DNA of 64,000 bases, from NCBI GenBank assembly GCA_018697195.1, contig CM031879.1, positions 48,500,509 through 48,564,508 of the forward strand. Reading direction: 5' to 3'. Of the stretch, positions 13,421 through 24,800 are shown in pieces (position 1 is the stretch's first letter; each line of letters begins with the position of its first letter). Both the position numbers and the translations under genes were made by a program. The notes below the pieces were generated by a model. The model saw only the letters and a list, made by a program, of their open reading frames with translations. It was not told where the DNA came from and did not search any database. The DNA comes from Certhia americana. Lineage: Eukaryota > Chordata > Aves > Passeriformes > Certhiidae.

Positions 13421-15220
13421 CATGTTTTATAGTAAAAGGATCTAAACATCTTTTCCATATATATACACATGGAAAGATTAAAATTACACTAAGAATGCCA
13501 AATAAGTACAATATAGGTGTCCTAATCTGAAGAACAGCTACACTGATTACAGATACACTTAAAAACTGGGCTCTACTAGTTGCAACTCACCTAATTTCTC
13601 CACTGTTTCCCACTATTTGGTACAGAGATAAACCCCAGCTTTCTGCTAATTAATTCCACAATCAATCCCTAGTATCATGACCACCAGCATTACACACTGC
13701 TCCACATACACACACTGTTGCAGCCCCATGGCTGAATCCTGCAATCTTACTATCTTGCATTATTCATTGAACAGACAAGATACTTTTCAATGTAAATACA
13801 GGGGGGAGTGTTTTATCTGTAGAGAAATTGTACTCATGTGCAATTAAAAAAAAAAAAATAAAAATCAGACTCTTGCTAAACCAGCCCAAGCCCCTTCCTG
13901 GGCAATTTTCAGTTGACTTACCCAGGTTTATATCAACAACAACCAGTTAAACCAATATACATGAGGTAAATTGTTGCATCTTCTGTAACTGCACAGAATG
14001 TCAGCCTCAGTTCAACTCTGAAGAGCTGGAAGAATTTCATGTCACCATGCTTGTGCTCTCATTCATAACTCCTAGCAAGACACACCGTACAAACACTCCT
14101 TTGATGCTGAGCATCTTTCTCCTTACAACTGTACACATTGCCTGGATCACACCTGACACCTACATGTGGGAGAACACACTACTTCAAGGGATAAAAGAGC
14201 ACAGCACGACTTTCACTGTCCCTTGGGAGAGAGCACAAGCAGCAGCCCTTGGGTACAAAGCTCCAGCAAGCACTCAGGCCACACCATCACACTTGGGAAA
14301 ACATGATGCTGTGGGATGGAGAGACCACCGTGAAAGGCTGAACACCAGACAGAACCACAAACAAAACCTTCCTGCTGCAAGCTGTTTAAAAAATAAATAA
14401 TTCTTGAGCATGAAAACTGGGGACAGCCTGGGAAATAAAAAGGGAAGAATGTTGGCCTGCATTTGGCACCTTGATGAGAAGCACCATGGAGAGAATAGGA
14501 TGCTCCCTTTGGAAAGCCAGGAGCACTTACCAACCCCAGAAGAGGTGAGAAGAGAAACAAGTCCAGATGAATTAATCACGCTGCTTCCAAAGAGCTCTGA
14601 TATACTCATCACGAGAGACAGAGGCAGAAAAGGCCAGTGCAACAGCCATAATAAAACAACCCTCCACAACACCCAGACAAAGGGAGGCAGAAACACCTTG
14701 GCAGCATCACCCCACAAACACAAAGGCCACTGCACCTGAAACACGCGATGTTTTGGGGACGATCAAACCCCGGCAGGCAGGAGACGGCAGAAAGCTGGGA
14801 TTCTGAACCAGCCTGGAAGAAGTCCCACTACACCGCTTCTGCCCCTTCCCAGGCAGCACTCGGGATTTCCCCGGTGCTGTACAAGCCCTAAGCGCCGGGG
14901 GCAAACCCCTCCGGCCCGGAGCTGTGCCGGTGCCGCGCACCCGGCCCCGACACCGCGGTCTCCCCGGACTGCCCGGCGGTGCCCGGGGCGCCGGACCCGG
15001 CGGCGGCTCCCCCAGGGCCCGGTGCCGCCGCCCCACGTGCTGGGCTGCGCTCCCGGGAGCCGCCCGGCTCGGCCCGGGGGAGCCCCGCCGGCCTGGCTGC
15101 CCGCGGGGAAAGGGCCGCACGCCCGAGCGCAAGGCGCCGAATCCCGCAAACAGAAATCAAACGCGGCCCGGCCGAGCCCCGGGGAGGGAGAGCCGGGGAC
15201 GGCCCTGCCCTGCCCGCTAC

Positions 15221-15430
15221 CTGCATGCCGCCGCCGTCGGCCTCCGCCTCCGTCCGCAGCCGCTTGCTGTGGCCGCCCTCCGCGCCGTCCCCGCCGGGCA
15301 TGGGCTGCTCCAGCTCCGGCTCCCGCTTCACGCCGCGGGCGGACCCCGCGCCGCCGCCGGCCAGGAGCTGCGGCTGTGGCTGCTGCTGCTGCTGCTGCTG
15401 CTGCTGCGGGGGCTGGCCGCCCTCCGCCAT
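15221..15430 (-). CDS. RBFOX2: RBFOX2 exon 1, coding part (N-terminal 70 residues)
   Basis: RBFOX2 is a nuclear RNA-binding protein that recognises (U)GCAUG through a single RRM and controls alternative splicing. Only its N-terminus lies here. The frame starts at ATG 15430–15428 (MAEGGQPPQ) and runs 70 codons to EADGGGMQ. It ends at the donor GGCATGCAG|GTAGCG, so the exon stops at 15221 in phase 0. The MAEG start, the acidic/basic block around RGVKREPELE, the SKRLRTE block and the GGGMQ end match the first exon of long vertebrate RBFOX2 isoforms. A run of nine glutamines (residues 9–17), all CAG codons, replaces the short Q/P stretch of mammals. The segment is low-complexity and probably disordered. 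The RRM exons lie outside the window. The start context has G at +4 but no purine at −3. Confidence 0.95.
15380..15406. repeat. RBFOX2: (CTG)9, coding (CAG)9 polyglutamine tract on the minus strand
   Basis: Nine perfect CTG triplets on the plus strand read as nine uninterrupted CAG codons in RBFOX2 exon 1. Pure CAG with no CAA interruption is the arrangement most prone to length change, so allele variation is likely. Confidence 0.95.
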
Positions 15431-15800
15431 CCGCGCCGCCGGAGCCCCGGCCGCCCCCCGCCGCGATCACCCCGCTCTGTCACCGCGGCGCCCGGCGCTG
15501 CCGAAGGAGCGGGAGCAGCGGGAGGAGAAGGAGGAGGGCGGCGAGCCCCGCGCCGCGACCGGAGCAGCAGCGGGCTCGCCGGGCTCCGACCCACCGGAGC
15601 GCCTCGGTCACGGGCTCGGCGGCGGCTGGGGAGGGGCCGGAGCCCCTCGGCAATCTCCGGAAACGCCGCCGGAGCAACGCGACCCCCGCTCGGAAACCTT
15701 CGGCGGCGGTGCCGGGCGGGGCGGGGCGGGGCGCGGGCGGAGCGCGGGGCTGCGGGCGGCACGGAGCGGAGCCGCGCGGGGCGGCGGGAAATGGCCGCTG
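15431..15800 (-). other. RBFOX2: RBFOX2 5' UTR and core promoter region (limits uncertain)
   Basis: Sequence directly upstream of the RBFOX2 start codon on the minus strand. It is very GC-rich and would form a highly structured leader. No splice acceptor is needed because the ATG lies in the first exon of this isoform. The length of the leader is an estimate only. Confidence 0.5.
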
Positions 15801-18800
15801 GGCCCGGCCCGCCCGGCCTGACCGCACCGCGCTGGCAGCGGCGCTGAGCCCAGCCCGCCCCGCCTCGGGCCGCCCTCTGCGGGCCCGCGGTGAGTGCGGG
15901 ACCGCCGCGGTCACGTTGGCCGTGAGGGTGCGGGGCACCCAGCCCTCGGGCAGAGCCTGACACGGGCCGGCTTGGTCCCGGCCCCGCTGGCGCAGGGCTG
16001 CCTTTCGGCGTGAGGTTTCCGCAGAGCTTCCATAAGAAGTGAGGCGAATCTGGGGTAATGTGTGGTGGCTTGGCCCCCGCTTTGGGAGCATCCAGCAGCA
16101 GGGGATGTGCTGCACAGCCCTGTATCCCTGCTCAGCGCAACTCGCTTCACTCAGTGTGTTCTTCCCGGCCCTTTCCAGGCCTCCTCCCTGCCCCTCGCTC
16201 GGGGGCTCACCTCGCAGCCCCAGAGCACATCTGATTTCTTGAGAGAGGGGCTGCACTGGTTTCCCGTCCCTAATGGCCTCCTCGGGTTTCTCCTGCATTT
16301 ATATACATAATTTTTTCTGCTGCATGTGACTTCTGACCGTATGGAAACACCAGTCTGCAAGAACCCAAAGCCTGTTCATTAGTCCTTTTGTGTGTCTCCA
16401 CGTTTTTGATCTCGAGGAACAAATCTATGACCCTCAACCAAAACATAAAGTTGATTTTATTATGCAACTGCTGTCTGGTAGCACTAAGGACAATGTCTGT
16501 TCTAGAATGAGGAAGGCATAGGCAGCCTGTATTGTCCTGAATGTAGTCTGGAAGCCATGGCAACTTGATGGAGAACTAATCCACAGATCATAATACAAAT
16601 CTGCAGTTGGCCTGATGATGGGATGGGAATGACACCCCTGCCTGCCAACAATTTGGAGAAAAAGGAAAAAAATTAAAAATGGAGCTGGTCACTGTGAGGA
16701 AGCCTTTCTTGACTTCTTGAATATCACCATGTGTAACAAAGCCTGAGGACCAGTTATCTTAGTGTTCCATATCCCCTGTACGTGCTACATCTGCTGATTT
16801 TCATGAAATTACAGAGCCTTTGGTTTTGAGTGACAGTTACCATACATGACTCGAGCCTTGCCTTACACCAGATTTTTCCTCATCCAAAAATAGTTTTCAA
16901 GGCCACGTTGAAAGCTATTTTAAGTGGTATGTTTTCTGCTGAGGTGCCAGCTTGTCTCCTCCAGTGACGGGGGAAATCTCTTTTTTTCAAAATGATTACA
17001 AATCCCCACGGAGTGGCAGGCACCCAGAAGACAATTACATGCAGCTTTTGTCTGCTCACCCACCAAGGGTAAACACATGTCTCATTCATCTTGACTGGGT
17101 TTGATAAAATGAGCCAGACTGTCAAACAACACTGAAGGAACGTGTTCAGTCCACTCTTGGCTTGGAAAGAAGCTGAAATTCTCCTGGGATGCTGCTTATA
17201 CAGAGAAAAGCAGCATTTCTGTATTTCTCTTTCTCCCCTAATTTTGACGAGGGATTCCACATGAAGGATCCAGGTTAAGGTATTGCCTGTGAGGAGCTGC
17301 AGAAGGCTTCAACCTTCAGACAGGTAGGAATAAAGAGTTTGGAGAGAAATCTTGGGAGCACTCCTCTCACTGCGCTAACTGAGTGTCTGTCTGACACTTC
17401 CCTTGAGGATATCAAAGAAAGGAGTTGCCTTATGGTGCCCAGCCTCCATTTTTCTCTTCTTTTCCTAACCCCATTTCCACCATCTCCTGCCATGCAGATG
17501 CCAGAGCTGCTGCCAGTTCTCCCTTGTATCCTGTGTGCATGTGGTCTGTGCTGCAAAGCAGCTCCTGGCAGAGCTGGCAGTGCCATAGGCAGGTCCCTTG
17601 GTGAGGTGTTTTTACCTGGCTATGGTATGGAGCCTGCCACGGGAGGAGCCACGGAGCATCCTGAGTTATGGTGCAGGTGTAAAGAGCTGAGGGGGGGTAC
17701 TGTGTCCTCCTGCCAAAGTGACCTGCAGCTGGCACCACCATGCTCTGTGCCGTTGTAACCTTTCTGACATCACTACCATGTTACTACATATTACTGTTTA
17801 TCCAGATCTTTGCATTTCCTCTTAAAATGAGATCAATTAATTTGTCTTCATGGTATGTTTGTGGGATAGGTATTATCTCCATTTAGCAGATGGGATATGA
17901 GGCATTCCTGAAGTCACAAAAAAGCTTTTGAGCTGAGACACAATCTTAATCCGTTGATTTCCTTTCACACAACCCAGCTGCCTTTTAGGTATTTGTATGT
18001 GACATCTGAGACATACTAAACAGACAGCTGACTCCTCTGTTAACCCTTCCACTGCTGCACAGCACTCTTGCCAATGAGTGCACTCCTATGTGCTGTGTTT
18101 TCATGGACACATTTGCAGAGTGTTCACCACTGCTTTGTCTTTGACAGATCAAACAGAGGCAATCCTAAAATATGTTACCCTTGCAGAGAGCTCCCAGAAG
18201 CTGGCATGAAGAGTGTATGTTTCCTGAACAGATTCATATAATTTTAGAATGAAATTGTGGTGGTTTCCTCCCCCCAGAAGGATACCTTCTGAAGAGATTC
18301 CTTGGAGAAGAAACATGTGCTGGTGCTCCCACTGGGCTGGAGATCAGGTGGCATCACGATGCCAGGTGTGAAACATCTATGGAAGTACAAAGGGCTGGGT
18401 CCCAGAAGATGCTTGAAAGGAGCAGAGGCAGTGACTCATGAAGGCAAAGGCACGAAGAGGGGCACAAACTCAGTTATTAGCCTTTGTCTCAAAGGCACAG
18501 AAATCATTCAGAGACACTTCAAAGCAAATGTCTCCTCTCCACCACCACAACTGAGAACTGTTTATTGCTGCTTCCATCATCTATACACCATGTCTCACCC
18601 TGCTGACCAGCTCCCTCTTGCCCTTTCAGCCTCCAGCAGCTTTGTTCCTCTCCTTCACAGAGGATTTTGTCTCTCTGCTAAGTGGGTCAAGTGGGGTCTA
18701 GTGCCTTCCCCAACCCTTGCTCATTCCTGCTGTTTCTGTCCAGTCACACAAACCTCTGAAGCCAAATGCTCTTCCTCCTCACAGCAGTACTCCCACAGGT

Positions 18801-21128
18801 GATGAAGTGCCGCCAAGGTAAAGTTTCATCCCGGACTTTGGTCCTGGTTTTGCAGGGAGCTGCCATGGAGCTTTCTGTAGTAACTAGCGTGGGTAAATGT
18901 TTCTTCTTCCTTATCTCAGGCCAGCAATTTGCTACAAAATTTTACCAGCAGAAGCTGCCTTTCCTTGTAGCCAGTTAGCACACAGATAAAAATACAGAGC
19001 CTAAGTCAGCAAAATCCAAAGACCTTGTCACCTGGCCCCAACTGTGTGCCAGGAGGATGCCAGTGCCAGGCAGTGGCAGGATGCCAATATCAATATGTCA
19101 CTGTGACGCAAAGGTGCTGGCAGCTGTCAGTCACTGGGCCAGCACCCACAATGCACCCGCTCTTTTCCCAGTGCCACCTCTTGCAATGTGGACATCTGCC
19201 TTCAGCAAATACCTTCGAGCACCTTGGCACTGGGAACCCACCAGAGAGCTCAGAGCAAAACTTTCCTGCCTCTTTTTCCTGTTTCCTGCAAGCATTGCTG
19301 CAGCACGCTTATCGTTGCTGTTTGCGTGGTCTGTGGTTCTGCAGGACAGCAGGCTGTACAGCAGGTGTGGCATTTCAGGTGTCACGATGCTGCTAAAGCA
19401 GGATGGCACCTGCAGCACAGATGCAGTTACCTGCATGGATGCAATTAGCATAAGAATGCCGTCTGCCTGCACTGCTTATGCCTGGGGTGATGGGGAATAA
19501 AGTAGGTCCTTCAGCACTTCTAACATGAAAGGGCATCCCTCTATATCCCAAAAATGTGTAAGAGCAGAAAGGTGGGTGAAGAGCACATCTGGGAGATGAA
19601 AGGTCTTGTTTTCCTGTTGAGGTGGCAGGGCTGACTGGATAAATAAGACCGAGATAATGACCAATATAAACAGTGTGAGCCACAGAGGTACCACAGGGTA
19701 CCTCCCTTCACAGGGACACAGAGCAGAAGGAAAAAACCTCATTGGCAGTCCCCTACCCACTGGATGCCATTGATCCAGTACTTGGGAAATACCTGGCACT
19801 TATTCCCCTCATCTGCCTGTCGTGAGTGAACCAGAGGTTGCTGAAGGCTGGAGGCCACATCAATGGGCCAGCAACGGCCGCTGTTGATGCAGTCCTCCAG
19901 TGGCCTGGCTGCACACCTCTGGCTGTGTCTCTGAAGCACCTCAGGGCTGTGCCACCCTCTCCTCTCTCAGACACGAGTCTGAGTAGCAGCCTGACATTAC
20001 TATTCAGCTTACACGGGCGCACAGACAAAGAGAGAGCACCAATCATTATTTGCAACTGTGCATTTCCAAATAGGCTGGAGGCTGCACAGCTTGAGAAGGG
20101 CAAATGCCTCGCTGGAGGCAATGTTCATTCCCGGTGTAACAGGCAGACAGAGCAAAGGACAAAGCAAAACATTCTCTGTGGTAGCTGGGCACACCATGGG
20201 ACAGAATGGGGGTTATCACGTCAGTGCTGTTCATTTTCAGCAAAGCACACTATTTATTAGGGCCCTTTAGCTACAACTCAATTTACTACATGGCTGATCT
20301 CTGGAGTTGAGGCTGATTCTTCCTCCCTAATTGGTTTCTTGAAAAGCTTCTGAAAGTGCATTCTTACGTACAAAATGCCAAACTAAGCTGGTCCCTCACA
20401 GGACTGGCCATGCACGAGGAGCTGTCTCCCAGCGCAGAGAATAGCTTGCAGATATTTTCTGCAGTGATCTCGGTATCACCTTTCACTTCTGTGACTGATT
20501 CAGGGATAAAGAAAGGGTGTGTAGTTGAAGCTGGCCCACACCCTGATGTTTCCCAGCTGTTCAAGCCTTCCCTTGAGACATCCGCCATCTGTGCAGATTA
20601 CAACAGCATGAATTACGCCTCGGGATCCAAGCCACAGAAGTGTTTCCAGGATTGCTCCAGCTTTTCGCTATTCCAAACATTTTTCAGGTCCCTCCTCTGC
20701 CGCTGCTAAAGTTTTAGTTCTTTGTATCTGCCACGCTCACAGTTTTCCACTTCCATTCCTTGTATTTTCGTTGGTCTCAACTTCCAACTGAAATGTCCAC
20801 GTGTCCCATCCCGTACTTATTCAACTTCCCAGACCACAGCACATCCATTATAGATGACTCCACCTGCTGGCTTTCCAGCAGTGCAGCATTCGCACCACAG
20901 GGACTGTGAGACACAACTTACTCACATAAACATGACTCCAAAATCATGCCCTGAGATTGTACATTTGCAGCAAAAGATGATCGATTTTCCTTTGTGCAGA
21001 AAAGTGCTCTGTGAATTTATGATAACATTGTACTAAAAAGCACTTACAATCTGATTTTACCCTTTCACAATGCTATTTGCTGCTGATACAGCATAGATTT
21101 CAAATAAGATTTGAAAACGTACTTTTGC

Positions 21129-21145
21129 TTTTTTTTTTTTTTTTT
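21129..21145. repeat. T17 homopolymer
   Basis: A run of 17 T in the intergenic region. It is a simple repeat with no attached retrogene body that I can identify. Confidence 0.9.
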
Positions 21146-21837
21146 AGTGTGATTTCTCCACTCTAAAAATAGTTACTGCCTCTTTGGCTTCAGATCCAAA
21201 TTAGAAAACAGTGGTAAAGCACAATAAATACTCTGTATAGGAGCCAAGAGGATATTTTTAAAGTAAGTCAACCCCCAGTTTGAAAAGAAAATCCCCCATG
21301 TATGCTACATCTGCATAAATACCAAGAATTCAGATAAACTCCCGATGTGTGCGGGTACACGGAGCCAGCTGGGTCAAGAGAACTGGCTCGAAAGAAATCC
21401 TTCGCTTGTGATTCAGCGTGACATTCAAGCATTTGCTTGACTTCAAGCCTGAGAAATATCATTGCAATCAATGAGGTTATTGATGTGCTTGTGGACAAGG
21501 CGAGGACTGGTGCCTGTGCCTTGCACACGGGGCTGGAGCAGCTCTGCGAGTCACAGGCAGGGAAGCTGCCCAGATCTGTCTGGAAACGCATCCGTCTGCT
21601 GATTGCTCTCCTATCTCCAAGAAGATGAAATTATTTCAAATGCAATTTGTAGCCTCCCCTTCCCCCCCCAGAAAAAAGAAAAGGCTAAGCCTCTCGCCTG
21701 GAATCGTCCGAAATCCAGACAACACATAATCCACTACAGGAAATATAAACGCCTAATGCAATTTTATAGGCAGCTGGAGGGTGCCAAGTTTGCTAGCCCA
21801 CACAATAGGTTGCAGATTTCTCTGTGGAAACCAAAAA

Positions 21838-21890
21838 TTAAAAAAAAGAAAAAAAAGAAAGAAATTTATTAAAAAAAAAAAAAAAAAGAA
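21838..21890. repeat. A-rich tract ending in A16
   Basis: A stretch of A runs interrupted by single G and T bases, closing with 16 A (21871–21886). It could be the tail of an old retroposed sequence, but the preceding 250 bp are not recognisable as one. Confidence 0.8.
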
Positions 21891-24800
21891 AGAGGCAGGG
21901 AGAAGACTGGGCTAAAGCTCCCCTCAGTGATCTTCAAACCTTGGGAACTTCAGCTCTGGCTGCTGGCAAGAAGGGGCCGCTAATCCTGCAGTCTGTAGCA
22001 ACCAGAAACACAGCCATATTTAGTCATGTTTTCCAGCCCCTTCTCCTGTTCCTGCCTGCTGAACGGCCATTTGATCAGGGCTAGAGATTCAAATCAAAAT
22101 GAAACGTTACCAGCCCATGCAAAATTTAGAAAGGGATATCCACAGCCCTGCAAAGCTGATGATAAAACCGTGGTGGAAATCCCTACCTGAGTGACACTGG
22201 AGCTGGCAGGGGATACCAGCCCTGTGCTGTAGGGTTTGGCTGACCCAGAAATCAGCTGTGTGACTCAGGATTACCATCTCATGATGGCCACTCCCTCCAG
22301 AGACTCGCCTGTGACTTTATTAGTACCACTTTTCTTCATACAACTTGCATTCGGATGAAGTTTAGGTGGCTTGGGTGACATGGGTTAAATATGGAATGAG
22401 GAAATCACCATAGTCTCCCAAGTAAGTGCTGTAAATTCCAGCAATTTAGACAGAGGGGAAAGCTGGAAGCAGTCTGAGTGCATTCTTCAGCAGTGAGAAT
22501 GCACAGGTAGAGCACCCAAATAAATATAATTGTGGTACGAGGCTGTAACCATGTCACTCTAGAGAGGTCACTGCAGTTTTATCTCCTGGACCTGGTTACA
22601 CTGATTTTAAAAGTCTTTTTCTCCATTTAATATCCATTTTCCACTGTCTCTGCTGCCACTCCCTCACCAGCATTCCTGAGTCTGCTCCAGCAGGCCGGCC
22701 CCTTGGAGTTGCTTCCCCACCCGGCATCCCCCAGCCCTCTGCTTTTGTGATTTGTCTTTTCCTCCCCTTTACTGCAGCAGGAACTTTCCCTTGGGAGACA
22801 TTAGTAGGGGAAGGAAGAGAAATGCGAACCAGAGGTTCAGACAGCGAGCAGGAACGAACTCACCCCTCCACTGCCAAAACCTCATTGAAGGCTCCCAGAA
22901 CTACCAGGAGTGTGAGCCTACAAGCCAAGGGCCCACTGCCCTGCCTCTGCTCAGTCCTCTTCTTCCCCACAACCCACTGAGGTCTCTGCAATGTACCCCA
23001 AATCCCTCCCCAAAATCCCTGCTCGGGCTGCCCGTGGCTGTCCTGTGTCACTGAGCCCTGAAATCTGTTAGCACAGACATCATACCAGGTAATCCTGTCC
23101 ATAAACTGCTCGAGCTCTAACTAAAGCCACTGTAAAGCAGTTTCCAGCTCCTTCATGGCTGTGGGGCAGCTGCTTTATAATTAGTTTAAAGCAAAGCTCT
23201 CCCTTTCATATAAAGCTATTACCAAGCTGCTGCTTTGTTTCCAAGAGATCACCTCACACTATCGGCTCTGTGCTGTGACCGAGTGCCAGCTTAGGTGTCG
23301 TGGCACCAAACCAGTCAGTAACAGCCAAAAAAATAAACTTCCTCAAGTACTTTAGCACTCATAGGATACCTGAGAGGTGTGGGATCCCCAGCTCCCAGAA
23401 ACAAGCCCCTGCTGCAGCGTGCAGTCAGTAATCACATTTCATCATGGCACAGACAAATTCCTTTTGCACTTCCTCCCTGCCGTCGAGCGCAGCACGCTCG
23501 CCCCGGAGAGCGAATTATAATCAAGCTCAGCAGGGCTCATAATCAACACAGGTAAGTACACATCGAGTCTCGCTGTGCTTCGGAAATAAATAAGGCAGCC
23601 CCTTTCACCTGCTGTATCGTTGATAATTCCTCCAGCTTTCAACCCACAAGAAATTTCTTCAGCTGAAGCCATTCTTCATTAGTTCTCTGAGGTACTTAAT
23701 TTTTAAATGCATCCCAGTCCATCATTCACAGCTGGTATTCTCCATCCACACTTTCCACGTCATCCTCTAAGGCAGTAATTTAGCAGTAGGATCCTACCAG
23801 ATCTACCAGATTCTCGTGTCCCCAGATTTTACCTGGTTTTTTTTAAGTTTAAATTGCAGGGCAGCAATTGCTGTGAGCACTTATTTTCTGTGAAATATTG
23901 TGCTGTGACTGACTCTGGCATCAAAGGATTTGCTGGGTAGTTCAGAAAAGAGAGGAGAGAAGAAAAAAAGAGAAAAAAAAGACAGTAAATATTTTAACTG
24001 TTCACTGCACAAGAAAACCAGAAAGCAGTAGCATCAAAACCATGTGGGAGCAATCCCTGTTAACTGCCCAGGTTAGCAAGAAGGGCTGTGCCAGTTGCAA
24101 CAGAAAAAGAAAAGGCAGAATCCAAAAGCTAAGCACGTAAAGGGAATAAATTATGTCAGAGGAAAATTTTGCTGCCTGTGCAACCCATCTCTGCTGCTTG
24201 GTTTGCTCTCACCCAGTAACTCAAACAGGATGGGTCAGCCCTGCACACACCAGATGTGTCCCCAGTTTCAGCAGCGTGAGGAGCACACAGGGCTGGGAGA
24301 CCTGGGACTGGGTGTCTGTGATCCTCCCCAGCAAAGGGATCTGGGCAGTGGCAATCAATTTACCCCCAGCCTAAACAGGAGCCTAAGGGACTCTTTTTTA
24401 GCAGCAGTCGTGGGGTTGCCTGCCTTCATAGAGGCAGGATCCCTGTTGGGCAGACAGGAGTATTGCTGGGATCAGCTGGAGGAATCTCAGGGAATCTCTG
24501 ACCTGTGCTGCAGGAAACTGAGTGCAGAAGGGACCTGTGTGCTTTTCTGGCTGGCCCAGAGGGGATAAAAGTCCAACTAGCCCGCTATAATTTACAGGGA
24601 GCACTCTCTGCCTCGGTGGGATGTCCAAGCAAGTGGGACTGTGACCAAGAGGTGCCCCATGGGCTCCCACCCAAGCCCCTCTCACCCTTCTGCAGCACAG
24701 CCACAGCTCTGCTGCAGCCAGGAGCTGAGCGCTGGCATTTCCAGACCCATCTCTTCCCACCACGGCACCTGCTGGGAGGTGTTTGCTTATTCCACCCCGG

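Larger units (their letters stand above)
1..15220 (-). other. RBFOX2: RBFOX2 intron 1 (3' part outside window)
   Basis: This whole stretch lies downstream (minus strand) of the RBFOX2 exon 1 donor and upstream of any other RBFOX2 exon, so it is read as the 5' portion of a very long first intron. I found no second RBFOX2 exon (the one starting N-E-P-L-T-P-G) and no alternative first exon. It contains a CR1 fragment (2612–3030), an ERV-type LTR (4038–4623), a short CR1 tail (13309–13366), a TA/CA microsatellite (13377–13420) and AT-rich unique sequence. Short open frames on either strand show no recognisable domain. Confidence 0.85.
14880..16020. promoter_or_regulatory. RBFOX2: CpG island / TATA-less promoter of RBFOX2
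   Basis: Extremely GC- and CpG-rich DNA surrounds RBFOX2 exon 1, in sharp contrast to the AT-rich flanks. It contains clustered GC boxes (tandem GGGGCGGGGC around 15715–15735), candidate SP1/KLF sites, and no TATA box at a plausible distance upstream of the RBFOX2 start codon. A YY1-like AAATGGCC lies at about 15788. CpG-island promoters of this type usually fire in both directions. The exact transcription start cannot be read from the sequence; it should lie between the start codon at 15430 and about 15.8 kb. Confidence 0.85.

Noticed and set aside
14274..14744. 156-codon minus-strand frame in RBFOX2 intron 1
   Set aside because: Hydrophobic low-information translation with competing frames and no homology I recognise.
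14888..15220. Continuation of the RBFOX2 frame past residue 70
   Set aside because: The match to RBFOX2 stops exactly at a GT donor after GGGMQ. What follows is intronic read-through.
14763..15470. Minus-strand 235-codon frame overlapping RBFOX2 exon 1
   Set aside because: Different frame from the recognisable MAEG protein, begins at GTG, and runs past the exon donor. A shadow of the CpG island.
14924..15960. Three long overlapping plus-strand open frames (about 280–312 codons) across the CpG island
   Set aside because: Very GC-rich DNA has few stop codons, so all frames stay open. The products are low-complexity R/G/P/A, lack domains and lie antisense to a solid RBFOX2 exon.
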